NCBI GenBank assembly: GCA_902762795.1
Contig: CACWPM010000017.1
Span: 1 to 64,000, forward strand
DNA: 64,000 bases
Direction of reading: 5' to 3'
Source of the DNA: Fibrobacter succinogenes
GTDB taxonomy: Bacteria > Fibrobacterota > Fibrobacteria > Fibrobacterales > Fibrobacteraceae
The notes under the pieces were generated by a model that did no database searches, was not told the DNA's origin, and saw only the letters and a list, made by a program, of their open reading frames with translations. The position numbers and the translations under genes are program-made. Positions 38,903 through 47,285 of the stretch are shown piece by piece; the stretch's first letter is position 1; each line of letters begins with the position of its first letter.

Positions 38903-41749
38903 ATGTCAAAACGTTCAAATCCTTCGTTTTTCTTTATCAAGGTACTTTTCTTAGTATCCTTTGTTCTTGTTCTTTCAAGCTGTGAAACTTTTTTCGGGGA
39001 CCATGTTTGGCTGAACGCTCCCGTAGAAATGGACAACTCCCATGATGGACTTATTGTCATTAGGGCGTCGAAAATTAAAAATTCCAGCGGTGGAGCCTTG
39101 TCTTATTTGGGGACGTATGCCGATGCGGCAAAGGCGAGTGAGCGTCCGCTATTACGTGCCGCGCTGGGTTACGATTTCTCTGTAGGCTTGCATGAAGTCA
39201 CTTGTGCTGAATTCAGGGAGGTCATGGGAACGACTTTTGACGAACGGTGCAAAGGCGAAGATGCCGATTTGCTTCCGGTAACGAAAGTGACTTACTACGA
39301 TGTGGTTCTTTATTCCAATGAACGGAGTAAGCGAGAAGGCTATGATACGGCCTATTCGTACTCGTCCACTTCTTTTGATGCTAACGGAAACTGTATTTCG
39401 ATGGAGGGCCTGATTTTCCGTCCGGAGGTCGATGCCTACCGCTTGCCTACGGAAGCGGAATGGCTTATGGCGGCGGACCGAGACTGGAATCCGTCTGGAG
39501 AATGGAATGCATTGAATTCTGGTTTTGAACCGAAAAAGGTTTGTTCGTATCCACGTCTTCATAGTGATTTTTGTGACATGGCTGGAAATGTAAAGGAATG
39601 GGTCAATGACTGGCTAGGCTATTTCAGGGACACTACGATTACAAATTACGTGGGTGGGCCTGATGGCGGATCTCTTGGTGAGCGCGTTATCAAGGGAGGG
39701 AGCTATCGCAATGACCCGTATTCGATCAAACTTTATAATCGTGGTGATGTTTATATCGTGACTTCAGCGACAAAGTCGGAGTATCTCGGGTTCCGCATTG
39801 CTTTTGGTAAAATTCCGAATGCGGTCTGGATGGGACGTGATGGACATGCCCGTGAAAGCCGCGTTATTCCAATGGCAAGCGCAACTGTTGTCAAGAATAA
39901 TTTGGAAACTTATCATACAAAGCTTGTTTTCAGGAATGATGTGACGGGAAATTTAGCGTTTGTCGATTATATCAATGGTACGTTATCTGTTGTTGAAATT
40001 GTGGATACGATTCAGTCATATCATCCTGATATCTCGCCGGATGGTCGATTGATCGTTTTCTGCACGGGAATGGAAGGCGTTTCTGGAAAATCTGAAGCGT
40101 TCATTCGTCCTTTCTCGCTATTTTATACAAAACCTTTGAAAGTTAATGTCAAGGGAAACGTTTCTATTCCGCGCTGGCGGGTGTTGGATAATGGCGATAC
40201 TGTGATTGTCTATGTCTCCGATGCAGGAAACAATAAGGATTATGCTTCGTTCAAGTCCAAGAGTACGTGGCAAGTAAAATATGGCAAAGGTCGCTTTGGT
40301 ACTCCGAAAAAGCTTTTTGACGGAGCGTATCATGGAGGAATTTCGGATGACAATACGCTTGCCGTGACGGGAGCGCGCTTACTGCGTGCGCGTGTCGCCG
40401 ATTCTGGCAAAACTCTTGCGAATGGTCGTGATACCGTGTGGTATAATGGTGAACAGGCTTGTAACGTGTCGCTTGCGAATGATGGTTCTAAACGTGTGGC
40501 ATTCCTTGATTTTGGTGGAAAAACTGGCGCCGAGTTTGTCGGAAAAAACTATGAGACGCACGAACGCTTGTTGATTGCCGATAGCACGGGAAAACTTATC
40601 AGGGCTATTGCCGCTCCTGAAGGCTATAGTTTCGATCATGCCGAATGGGCGCTGAATTATGTCAGCCCTGAACCGAATGGAGGCTTTATTGTTGCAACGC
40701 TTACGAATGCTAATGGAGCCCATTCAAAAATAGTCCTTGTGAACGTGGGCGACGGTTCTGTTTTGAATTTGGTGGAAGGCGATGAGCTTTGGCATCCGAG
40801 TATCTGGCGTCAAAAAAACTATATCCCGGAAAAAAGTACGCTTGATCCTGATAGTGCAGGAATTTACTTGTTCCCATCGGATAAATGGGAATCCGTCATT
40901 ATGCGTTATAAGATGAACCTTCTTTGGAAATATCGCGATTCTGCCAATGTCGCTATCTTGGGATCTTCAAGACCTATGTTTGGTGTATCCCCAGAGACTT
41001 TTGATAATAAATTCTTTGCTGTGAATTTCGGACAAACGCCCAATTCGATTTACATGTCTAAAGATTTTCTGAATCGCTACATATTTAAACACTTGAAAAA
41101 ACTCAAGTATATCGTAATCTCGTTGGATATAGATTTTTGGAATAAAATTGATGGGCCGGACGGTGATAACTTCTTTTATACGGACTTTGGAAATTATCCT
41201 GGGTATGTGTATGACGCCAATCATAATTATTGGGAAGACGGTTATCCGGAGGGCTTGTTGGAATATACGGAAAGTTCTGTGGGCTCTTCGGATGAAAGTT
41301 CCTACATGAAAGAACGAGGACGTTATTCGGCCATCACTTGCAATTCATGGCGTGACGATCCCGAAATCGAACAAGATAGTAGCTTTTTTGATGATTTGCA
41401 AAATCTCATTGATGACAGCAAGGATGCCCTTATTTCTATTATCGAAGAATCGGCGAAAAGAAATATCCGCGTGGTAGGGGTTATTTTCCCGCAAAGTCCG
41501 GCGTATGCGAAAACGGGCGCGTTTGGTCGTTATGGCCTGCGTCGCAGTACTGCTAAAAAGCTGATCGGTGAGCTAGAAGCCTTGAGTAAGAAATATCCGA
41601 ATTTCGTGTTGATGGACGAAAATAAAATGGGAAAGCATGATTATACGAACAAAATGGCTGTTGATGAAGACCATTTGTGCTATGGAGGCAGTGTTGTTTT
41701 GACTTCGCGATTGAATAATCTTCTTTTGTCCTGGGAGGCTAAAAAATGA
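38903..41749 (+). CDS. FGE-like/beta-propeller/SGNH-like lipoprotein, paralogue 1
   Basis: A 948-residue lipoprotein (lipobox VLSSC). Three parts are visible. Residues about 50-305 are a formylglycine-generating-enzyme (SUMF1) type domain with YRLPTEAEWLMAA, DMAGNVKEWVNDW and KGGSYRND...YLGFRIAF, lacking the catalytic Cys pair. Residues 350-640 are a TolB-like propeller with SYHPDISPDGRLIVFCTGMEG and TVIVYVSDAGNNKD. Residues about 680-945 are SGNH-like, with LGSSR near 686, the signature TGAFGRYGLRRSTAK and a final DEDHL near 921. It agrees with my memory of TIGR02171, a paralogous Fibrobacter family of unknown function. The start follows an AGGGGG site, and the stop overlaps the next start (ATGA). 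Confidence 0.8.
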   Translation: MSKRSNPSFFFIKVLFLVSFVLVLSSCETFFGDHVWLNAPVEMDNSHDGLIVIRASKIKNSSGGALSYLGTYADAAKASERPLLRAALGYDFSVGLHEVTCAEFREVMGTTFDERCKGEDADLLPVTKVTYYDVVLYSNERSKREGYDTAYSYSSTSFDANGNCISMEGLIFRPEVDAYRLPTEAEWLMAADRDWNPSGEWNALNSGFEPKKVCSYPRLHSDFCDMAGNVKEWVNDWLGYFRDTTITNYVGGPDGGSLGERVIKGGSYRNDPYSIKLYNRGDVYIVTSATKSEYLGFRIAFGKIPNAVWMGRDGHARESRVIPMASATVVKNNLETYHTKLVFRNDVTGNLAFVDYINGTLSVVEIVDTIQSYHPDISPDGRLIVFCTGMEGVSGKSEAFIRPFSLFYTKPLKVNVKGNVSIPRWRVLDNGDTVIVYVSDAGNNKDYASFKSKSTWQVKYGKGRFGTPKKLFDGAYHGGISDDNTLAVTGARLLRARVADSGKTLANGRDTVWYNGEQACNVSLANDGSKRVAFLDFGGKTGAEFVGKNYETHERLLIADSTGKLIRAIAAPEGYSFDHAEWALNYVSPEPNGGFIVATLTNANGAHSKIVLVNVGDGSVLNLVEGDELWHPSIWRQKNYIPEKSTLDPDSAGIYLFPSDKWESVIMRYKMNLLWKYRDSANVAILGSSRPMFGVSPETFDNKFFAVNFGQTPNSIYMSKDFLNRYIFKHLKKLKYIVISLDIDFWNKIDGPDGDNFFYTDFGNYPGYVYDANHNYWEDGYPEGLLEYTESSVGSSDESSYMKERGRYSAITCNSWRDDPEIEQDSSFFDDLQNLIDDSKDALISIIEESAKRNIRVVGVIFPQSPAYAKTGAFGRYGLRRSTAKKLIGELEALSKKYPNFVLMDENKMGKHDYTNKMAVDEDHLCYGGSVVLTSRLNNLLLSWEAKK

Positions 41750-44529
41750 AGATTTCTGTTCAATCGCGTATGAATTTTTTTCTGTTCTGGATACTGTCGA
41801 TTGCTATGTTGACGGCTTGTTCTAGCGATGAAAATATTTTTCCGGCTGTCGTTCCGTTAAAAAACGGAACGGAAATTGACGGGATGGTTTATATCAATGC
41901 AATAGGCCAATCGACCGTCTTGGGGACAAATGCCGATAAGGTGCGTTCAAGCGAAACTCCCGAGATGAATGTCTCGTTTACATATGATTTCTATATCGAT
42001 GAACATGAAGTAACTTGTAGTGAATACAAGGCTTTAATGACAAATGCTGGTCCAAAATGTGATGATTCGCTTGGTGGTAATCGTCCGATTACGAACGTGA
42101 CATTTTATGATGCTGTCCTTTATGCTAATGCGAAGAGCAAGGCGGAACATCTTGATACCGTTTATACGTACACGGATGCAAATTTTGATGGTTCTGGGAA
42201 TTGTCTTGGCTTGTCAGGTTTGAATTTCCATGAAAAGGTGAAGGGATACCGTTTACCGACGGAAGCGGAATGGGTTTTCGTGGCAAATCAAGGTTGGGAT
42301 CCCCAAAATGCTTGGAATAGCATAAATTCAAATTATACAAGCCATGATGTGGCTACTTCTACGGCGAATCGATTTGGCGTTTATGACATGGCGGGAAATG
42401 TCTTGGAATGGGTGAACGATTGGTTGACTTATTTCAAAAAAAGTTCGATAACGAATTTTGTCGGTGGTCCCGATGGAGGTCGTCTTGGCGAACGTGTTGT
42501 CAAGGGTGGAAGCTATCGTGATGAACCCTCGTTGATGAATACGTATAGCCGAGGTGATGTTTATACGGTGACGGGATCGTCGATGGGGGATTATCTTGGA
42601 TTTCGGTTGGCTTTGGGCGCTATTCCGAATGCGACATGGTTAGATGAACGTGGTGAGGCCAAGGAATCTGTTGCAAAAGTTTCAATTGAAACGTATGATA
42701 TGAAACATTTGACGGGAACATTTGAATCCAAGATGGTCTTCCTCAATAATGAGACGGGTAATTTGTCCTTTGTCGATTTTGGAAAAGGCATAAATTCTGT
42801 TGTTGAAATCAAGGATTCATTTGTTGTATTGCATCCGGAGAAATCGCCGGATGGAATACCATTCCATCCGGACATATCGCCTGATGGAAAACGTGTGGCT
42901 TTCTGCACGGGGATGGAAGGCTATTCTGGGGGGTCGAGCGTTTATGTGCGTAATTTGGATGCGAGTGGATCGGGCTTGGTCAAGCTGAATGTTGCAAATG
43001 CGGCTATCCCGCGCTGGCGCGTTCTCGAAAATGGCGATACGGTGATTGTTTACGTGACGGATGCTGGTAACAATAAGGATGATGCCACGTTTGGAGCTGT
43101 AAGCACATGGCAGGTGAAATTCGCAAAGGGCAAGTTCGGCACGCCAGAAAAACTTTTTGATGGCGCTTACCACGGCGGAATCAGCGAGAACAATACTCTT
43201 GCCGTTACGGGCGCTCGTTTGTTGCGCGCTCGCGTTGCCAATTCGGGATCGACCGTTATGGGAATGGCCCGTGATACCGTATGGTACGGTGGCGAACAGG
43301 CCTGTAACGCGTCTCTTGCAAATGACGGTAGCAATAGAACCTTATTCCTTGATTTTGGCGGTAAAACGGGTGCTGATTTTGTGGGAAAGTCTTACCGAAC
43401 ACATGAACGTCTTTTGGTGGCTAATGCAAAAGGTGAACTTGTACAAAGTATCGCGGCACCTGATGGATATACATTCGACCATACGGAATGGGTCTTGGGT
43501 GGGACGAATTATGCCGTTGCAACGCTTGTAAATGTTAACGGATTCCATGAAAAAATAGTGCTGATTAACTTGTCTGATAGCTCAATCGTAACGCTAGCCG
43601 AAGGCGATAATCTTTGGCATCCGAGCCTGTGGCATTCAAAAAATAACTACAATAGCAAGGATTTGAATACCGATAGTGCAGGCGTTTATTACACGTCCAA
43701 CGCTTTTTACAGTGCATTGGAACTGCGCGTAAAAATGGAACGTTTTTGGGAAAATAGAGATAAGATTACCGCAGTCGCCTTGGGATCCTCAAGAACGATG
43801 TTCGGTTTGTATGAAAAGGAAATTGGTTCGTACAATTTATTGAACATGGCGTTTTCCAATGGCCAAATGACGGGAATAAATTATTTGTTTACGAACTATG
43901 TGATGAGGCATTTAAAAAATTTGAAAGTCCTGATTGTAGAAATGTCGCCGGATTTCTTATGGTATCCGGGAATTGTTAATTGGGCTGATGCTATTTACGA
44001 CAAAGTTCCTGGATTCAAGTATGATGAAAATCATGATTTTTGGGTAGATAGTTTGCCTGATCATTTTATCGATGCTTTGAAAGTGACTCCGAAACCGGAA
44101 ACAGCCCTGATGCATCCGTACAATCTGGATGATTTCTTGCTGCCGGCTATGGGGTGGGGCGTACCAGTTTTTATTAGGGATTCTACGGCGCAAACATTTG
44201 ATTCTCCGATTTATGCAGAAAACATCAATGTGTTTAAGAATATAATTGCAACAGCACGCGCAAAAGGCATCAAGGTCGTTGTAACGGTTATGCCTCAGCA
44301 TTCCGGTTATAAAGAAACTGGCGCATTTGGCGTCTATGGCCCGAGAAGAAGTGTCGCGAAATCCATTATTGATTCCGTAAAAGCCATGGATGTCATATTA
44401 TTCGATGAAAATAAATTTGGTATTCATGATTATACGGATGAAATGGCTTATAATGTAGATCATTTGAGTACTTCGGGTGCGAAACAGTTTACGCATAGGC
44501 TGGATTCCTTGCTTTCGACATTGAGATGA
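41746..44529 (+). CDS. FGE-like/beta-propeller/SGNH-like lipoprotein, paralogue 2
   Basis: A 927-residue lipoprotein (lipobox MLTAC) with the same three parts as its neighbours: YRLPTEAEWVFVA and DMAGNVLEWVNDW, a propeller with WQVKFAKGKFGTPEKLFDGAYHGGIS, then LGSSRTMFG near 679, TGAFGVYGPRRSVAK, and a VDHL near 904. A 33-bp tandem duplication at 42832-42897 has doubled the propeller motif to HPEKSPDG...HPDISPDG, adding 11 residues without breaking the frame. It overlaps both neighbours by 4 bp, so translation is coupled. Confidence 0.8.
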   Translation: MKISVQSRMNFFLFWILSIAMLTACSSDENIFPAVVPLKNGTEIDGMVYINAIGQSTVLGTNADKVRSSETPEMNVSFTYDFYIDEHEVTCSEYKALMTNAGPKCDDSLGGNRPITNVTFYDAVLYANAKSKAEHLDTVYTYTDANFDGSGNCLGLSGLNFHEKVKGYRLPTEAEWVFVANQGWDPQNAWNSINSNYTSHDVATSTANRFGVYDMAGNVLEWVNDWLTYFKKSSITNFVGGPDGGRLGERVVKGGSYRDEPSLMNTYSRGDVYTVTGSSMGDYLGFRLALGAIPNATWLDERGEAKESVAKVSIETYDMKHLTGTFESKMVFLNNETGNLSFVDFGKGINSVVEIKDSFVVLHPEKSPDGIPFHPDISPDGKRVAFCTGMEGYSGGSSVYVRNLDASGSGLVKLNVANAAIPRWRVLENGDTVIVYVTDAGNNKDDATFGAVSTWQVKFAKGKFGTPEKLFDGAYHGGISENNTLAVTGARLLRARVANSGSTVMGMARDTVWYGGEQACNASLANDGSNRTLFLDFGGKTGADFVGKSYRTHERLLVANAKGELVQSIAAPDGYTFDHTEWVLGGTNYAVATLVNVNGFHEKIVLINLSDSSIVTLAEGDNLWHPSLWHSKNNYNSKDLNTDSAGVYYTSNAFYSALELRVKMERFWENRDKITAVALGSSRTMFGLYEKEIGSYNLLNMAFSNGQMTGINYLFTNYVMRHLKNLKVLIVEMSPDFLWYPGIVNWADAIYDKVPGFKYDENHDFWVDSLPDHFIDALKVTPKPETALMHPYNLDDFLLPAMGWGVPVFIRDSTAQTFDSPIYAENINVFKNIIATARAKGIKVVVTVMPQHSGYKETGAFGVYGPRRSVAKSIIDSVKAMDVILFDENKFGIHDYTDEMAYNVDHLSTSGAKQFTHRLDSLLSTLR
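42832..42897. repeat. 33-bp tandem duplication in paralogue 2
   Basis: Two adjacent units both start catccgga and continue with atcgcc(g/t)gatgga. The duplication is in frame and doubles the HPDISPDG propeller turn found once in the other three paralogues. Confidence 0.8.
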
Positions 44530-47285
44530 ACATGAAGTTAATTTGTTTTTTGTTGATTGCTTTTTTGGTCGCCTGCTCGGATTCCGATGGGCTTCATTTT
44601 CCCGATAATTTGGATCCTAATGCTGTAGAAATTTCGCTTCCGGGTATGTCGTGGTTTAAAACGGATAGTGTTGTTTTTTTGGGTACAAATGACACATCCG
44701 CTAAAGCTTCTGAACGTCCGCAGATGAAAGTCTTCTTGAATTATAAATTCTCGCTTGGCAAGCATGAAGTGACTTGTGCCGAATTTAATGCCTTGATGAC
44801 TTCGTCAACTGGGCTTGCTTTGAATTGCTCTAGCGACAATATTCCTGCGACAAATATGACCTATTACGATGCCGTTCTTTTTGCGAATGAACGTAGTAAA
44901 GCTGCAGGTTTTGATACTGCTTACACATACCTTAGGGCTCAATTTGATTCTGAAAATCATTGTACAAGCTTAAACGGCTTTGCTTTTCATCCTGAAAAAA
45001 AAGCTTACCGCTTGCCAACGGAAGCGGAATGGGTGGCCGTAGCCAGGGATGGTTGGAAAAAAAACGGTGGATGGACTTCTGAAAATTCGGATTACAAGTT
45101 ACACGAAATATGTACGGAAAGCGACAATAATGCAAATTTCTGTGATATGCTTGGAAATGCGATGGAGTGGGTGAATGACTGGAATGGAAGTTTCCGTGAT
45201 ACGGTTCTGACAAACTATGTAGGCGCACCTGATGGTGGCGTATTTGGAATGCGGGTTGTCAAGGGCGGGTGCTATCGGAATTTGTTAAGTACGATTAATT
45301 TATACAGACGTGGAGATATTTATACGGTAACTTCTTCGACACGTCTGGATTATGTAGGGTTTCGGCTTGCTTTTGGTGCCATTCCCGATGCCGTTTGGAT
45401 GGGCTCGGATGGCAATGCCGTAACAAGTCGAATTGTCCAGCTGGCTAGTTCAACGGATTTACGTTCTTTGACGGGTACATATAAAGTTAAACTTGCTTTC
45501 CGCAACGATCTTTCGGGAAACCTGGCGTTTATTGATTATTCGAATGGTGTTCCTTCCGTGATCGAAATCATGGACAGTATTGATGTGTATCATCCCGAAA
45601 TTTCTCCAGATGGTAAAAAGGTCGCTTTTTGTACGATGTATGAAGGCATATCCGGAAAGTCGGAACTTTATGTTCGCGATTTGGATGCTTCAGGAGCAAA
45701 TCTTGTAAAGCTTGGTGTCGAAAGTGCAGCAATCCCTCGGTGGCGAGTGATTGGTTCAGATACGGTTATTGTCTATGTTTCTGATGCCGGGAATAACAAG
45801 GACGATGCTTTGTTTATGTCCGCTTCGACATGGCAGGTGAAATTTTCGAATGGAAAATTCGGTGAACCTAAAAAAATGTTTGATGGCGCTTACCATGGTG
45901 GCGTTAGCGAGAACAATACTCTTGCTGTTTCCGGTGCTCGACTTTTGCGGGCTCGTATTGCAAAAACGGATTTGTCTGTTGCGGAAAAAGCGATTGATAC
46001 CATATGGTACAAAAATGAAAATGAGGCTGAACAGGCCTGTAATGCTTCGCTTGCTAAGGATAGTAGCAAACGTACGTTGTTCCTCGATTTTGGTGGAAAA
46101 ACAGGGCAAAAATTTGTTGGGAAAAAATATGCAACGCACGAACGTTTGCTTGTCGCCGATTCCACAGGGAAACTGATCCAGTCCGTTGCTTCCCCGGAAG
46201 GGTTTACATTTGATCATTCAGAATGGGCGTCTGGTGCTCGGAACATTGCCGTAGCGTCTCTTACGAATGCAAACGGGGCCCATTCAAAAATCATTCTAGT
46301 TAATTTGTCTGACAGTAGCTTTGTCGAACTTGCCGAAGGCGAGGAATTGTGGCATCCTTGTTTGTGGGTCAAAAAAGATTACGATTTAAGTAATTCGTCA
46401 CTTAATCTCGACAGTGCTGGCGTGTATTTCAAAGAAGGTCAGGATTGGGCGCATATTTCGCTAGGCTATAAAATGTCGCTGCTTTGGAAATATAGGGATG
46501 ATATTGAAGTTTTATGTGTAGGCAGTTCGAGAACCGAAAACAGCCTTATTGTTACAGAAATGGCATCGGGATTTTCCTTGAATATGGGGCATTCTGGTAA
46601 CGATATGAACGCTTCGCTGTATATTGCTGAAAATTATGGAATCAACCATTTGAAAAAATTGAAGTATGTAGTTGTGTCCCTTGATTTTGATATTTGGCAG
46701 AATTCAACAGAATATACGGATATGCTGATAAAGAAAACGCCTGGCTATGTGTATGATGCAAACCACGATTTTTGGACTTCTGGATTACCTGACGGATTCT
46801 TGAAGGCGGTCGAACAAGCTTCGCAGTATTCTGATGTCGCAAGAAAAGTTTACGATCCAACACGTGGCTATTTTGCTGTACTTGATGCCGGTTGGGGCCC
46901 TGCTTCTGTGGAACTCGATTCAAATTGGCATGGTGAAGCCGGTTTGGAAAAAGTGGAATGGAACATCAATAGATTGAAACAGTTTATAATTCGAATGGGA
47001 TCCTTTGATATAAAAGTTGTCGGCCTGATTTTCCCGTTGAATCCCGGCTATCGTGAAACTGGGGCTTGGGGACCTTATGGCCTGAAGCGTTCTATGGCAA
47101 AAAATATTTTGGATACGTTAAAGACTTTTGAAGGTCTATATCCGAACTTTACTGTAATGGATGAAAATAAAAATGGGAATCATGACTATTCGGATGATTG
47201 CGCTTCGAGTACAGACCATCTGGGGGCTCATGGCGCGGCTAAAATAACGTTACGTCTGGATTCTCTTTTAAAGACTTTAAAATGA
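44526..47285 (+). CDS. FGE-like/beta-propeller/SGNH-like lipoprotein, paralogue 3
   Basis: A 919-residue lipoprotein (lipobox FLVAC) with the family layout: AYRLPTEAEWVAVA, DMLGNAMEWVNDW and KGGCYRN (a Cys where the others have Ser), the propeller YHPEISPDGKKVAFCTMYEG, then GSSRTE near 665, TGAWGPYGLKRSMAK and DHLGAHGA near 896. The SGNH-like part is more diverged from paralogues 1 and 2 than the propeller is. It overlaps both neighbours by 4 bp. Confidence 0.8.
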   Translation: MNMKLICFLLIAFLVACSDSDGLHFPDNLDPNAVEISLPGMSWFKTDSVVFLGTNDTSAKASERPQMKVFLNYKFSLGKHEVTCAEFNALMTSSTGLALNCSSDNIPATNMTYYDAVLFANERSKAAGFDTAYTYLRAQFDSENHCTSLNGFAFHPEKKAYRLPTEAEWVAVARDGWKKNGGWTSENSDYKLHEICTESDNNANFCDMLGNAMEWVNDWNGSFRDTVLTNYVGAPDGGVFGMRVVKGGCYRNLLSTINLYRRGDIYTVTSSTRLDYVGFRLAFGAIPDAVWMGSDGNAVTSRIVQLASSTDLRSLTGTYKVKLAFRNDLSGNLAFIDYSNGVPSVIEIMDSIDVYHPEISPDGKKVAFCTMYEGISGKSELYVRDLDASGANLVKLGVESAAIPRWRVIGSDTVIVYVSDAGNNKDDALFMSASTWQVKFSNGKFGEPKKMFDGAYHGGVSENNTLAVSGARLLRARIAKTDLSVAEKAIDTIWYKNENEAEQACNASLAKDSSKRTLFLDFGGKTGQKFVGKKYATHERLLVADSTGKLIQSVASPEGFTFDHSEWASGARNIAVASLTNANGAHSKIILVNLSDSSFVELAEGEELWHPCLWVKKDYDLSNSSLNLDSAGVYFKEGQDWAHISLGYKMSLLWKYRDDIEVLCVGSSRTENSLIVTEMASGFSLNMGHSGNDMNASLYIAENYGINHLKKLKYVVVSLDFDIWQNSTEYTDMLIKKTPGYVYDANHDFWTSGLPDGFLKAVEQASQYSDVARKVYDPTRGYFAVLDAGWGPASVELDSNWHGEAGLEKVEWNINRLKQFIIRMGSFDIKVVGLIFPLNPGYRETGAWGPYGLKRSMAKNILDTLKTFEGLYPNFTVMDENKNGNHDYSDDCASSTDHLGAHGAAKITLRLDSLLKTLK

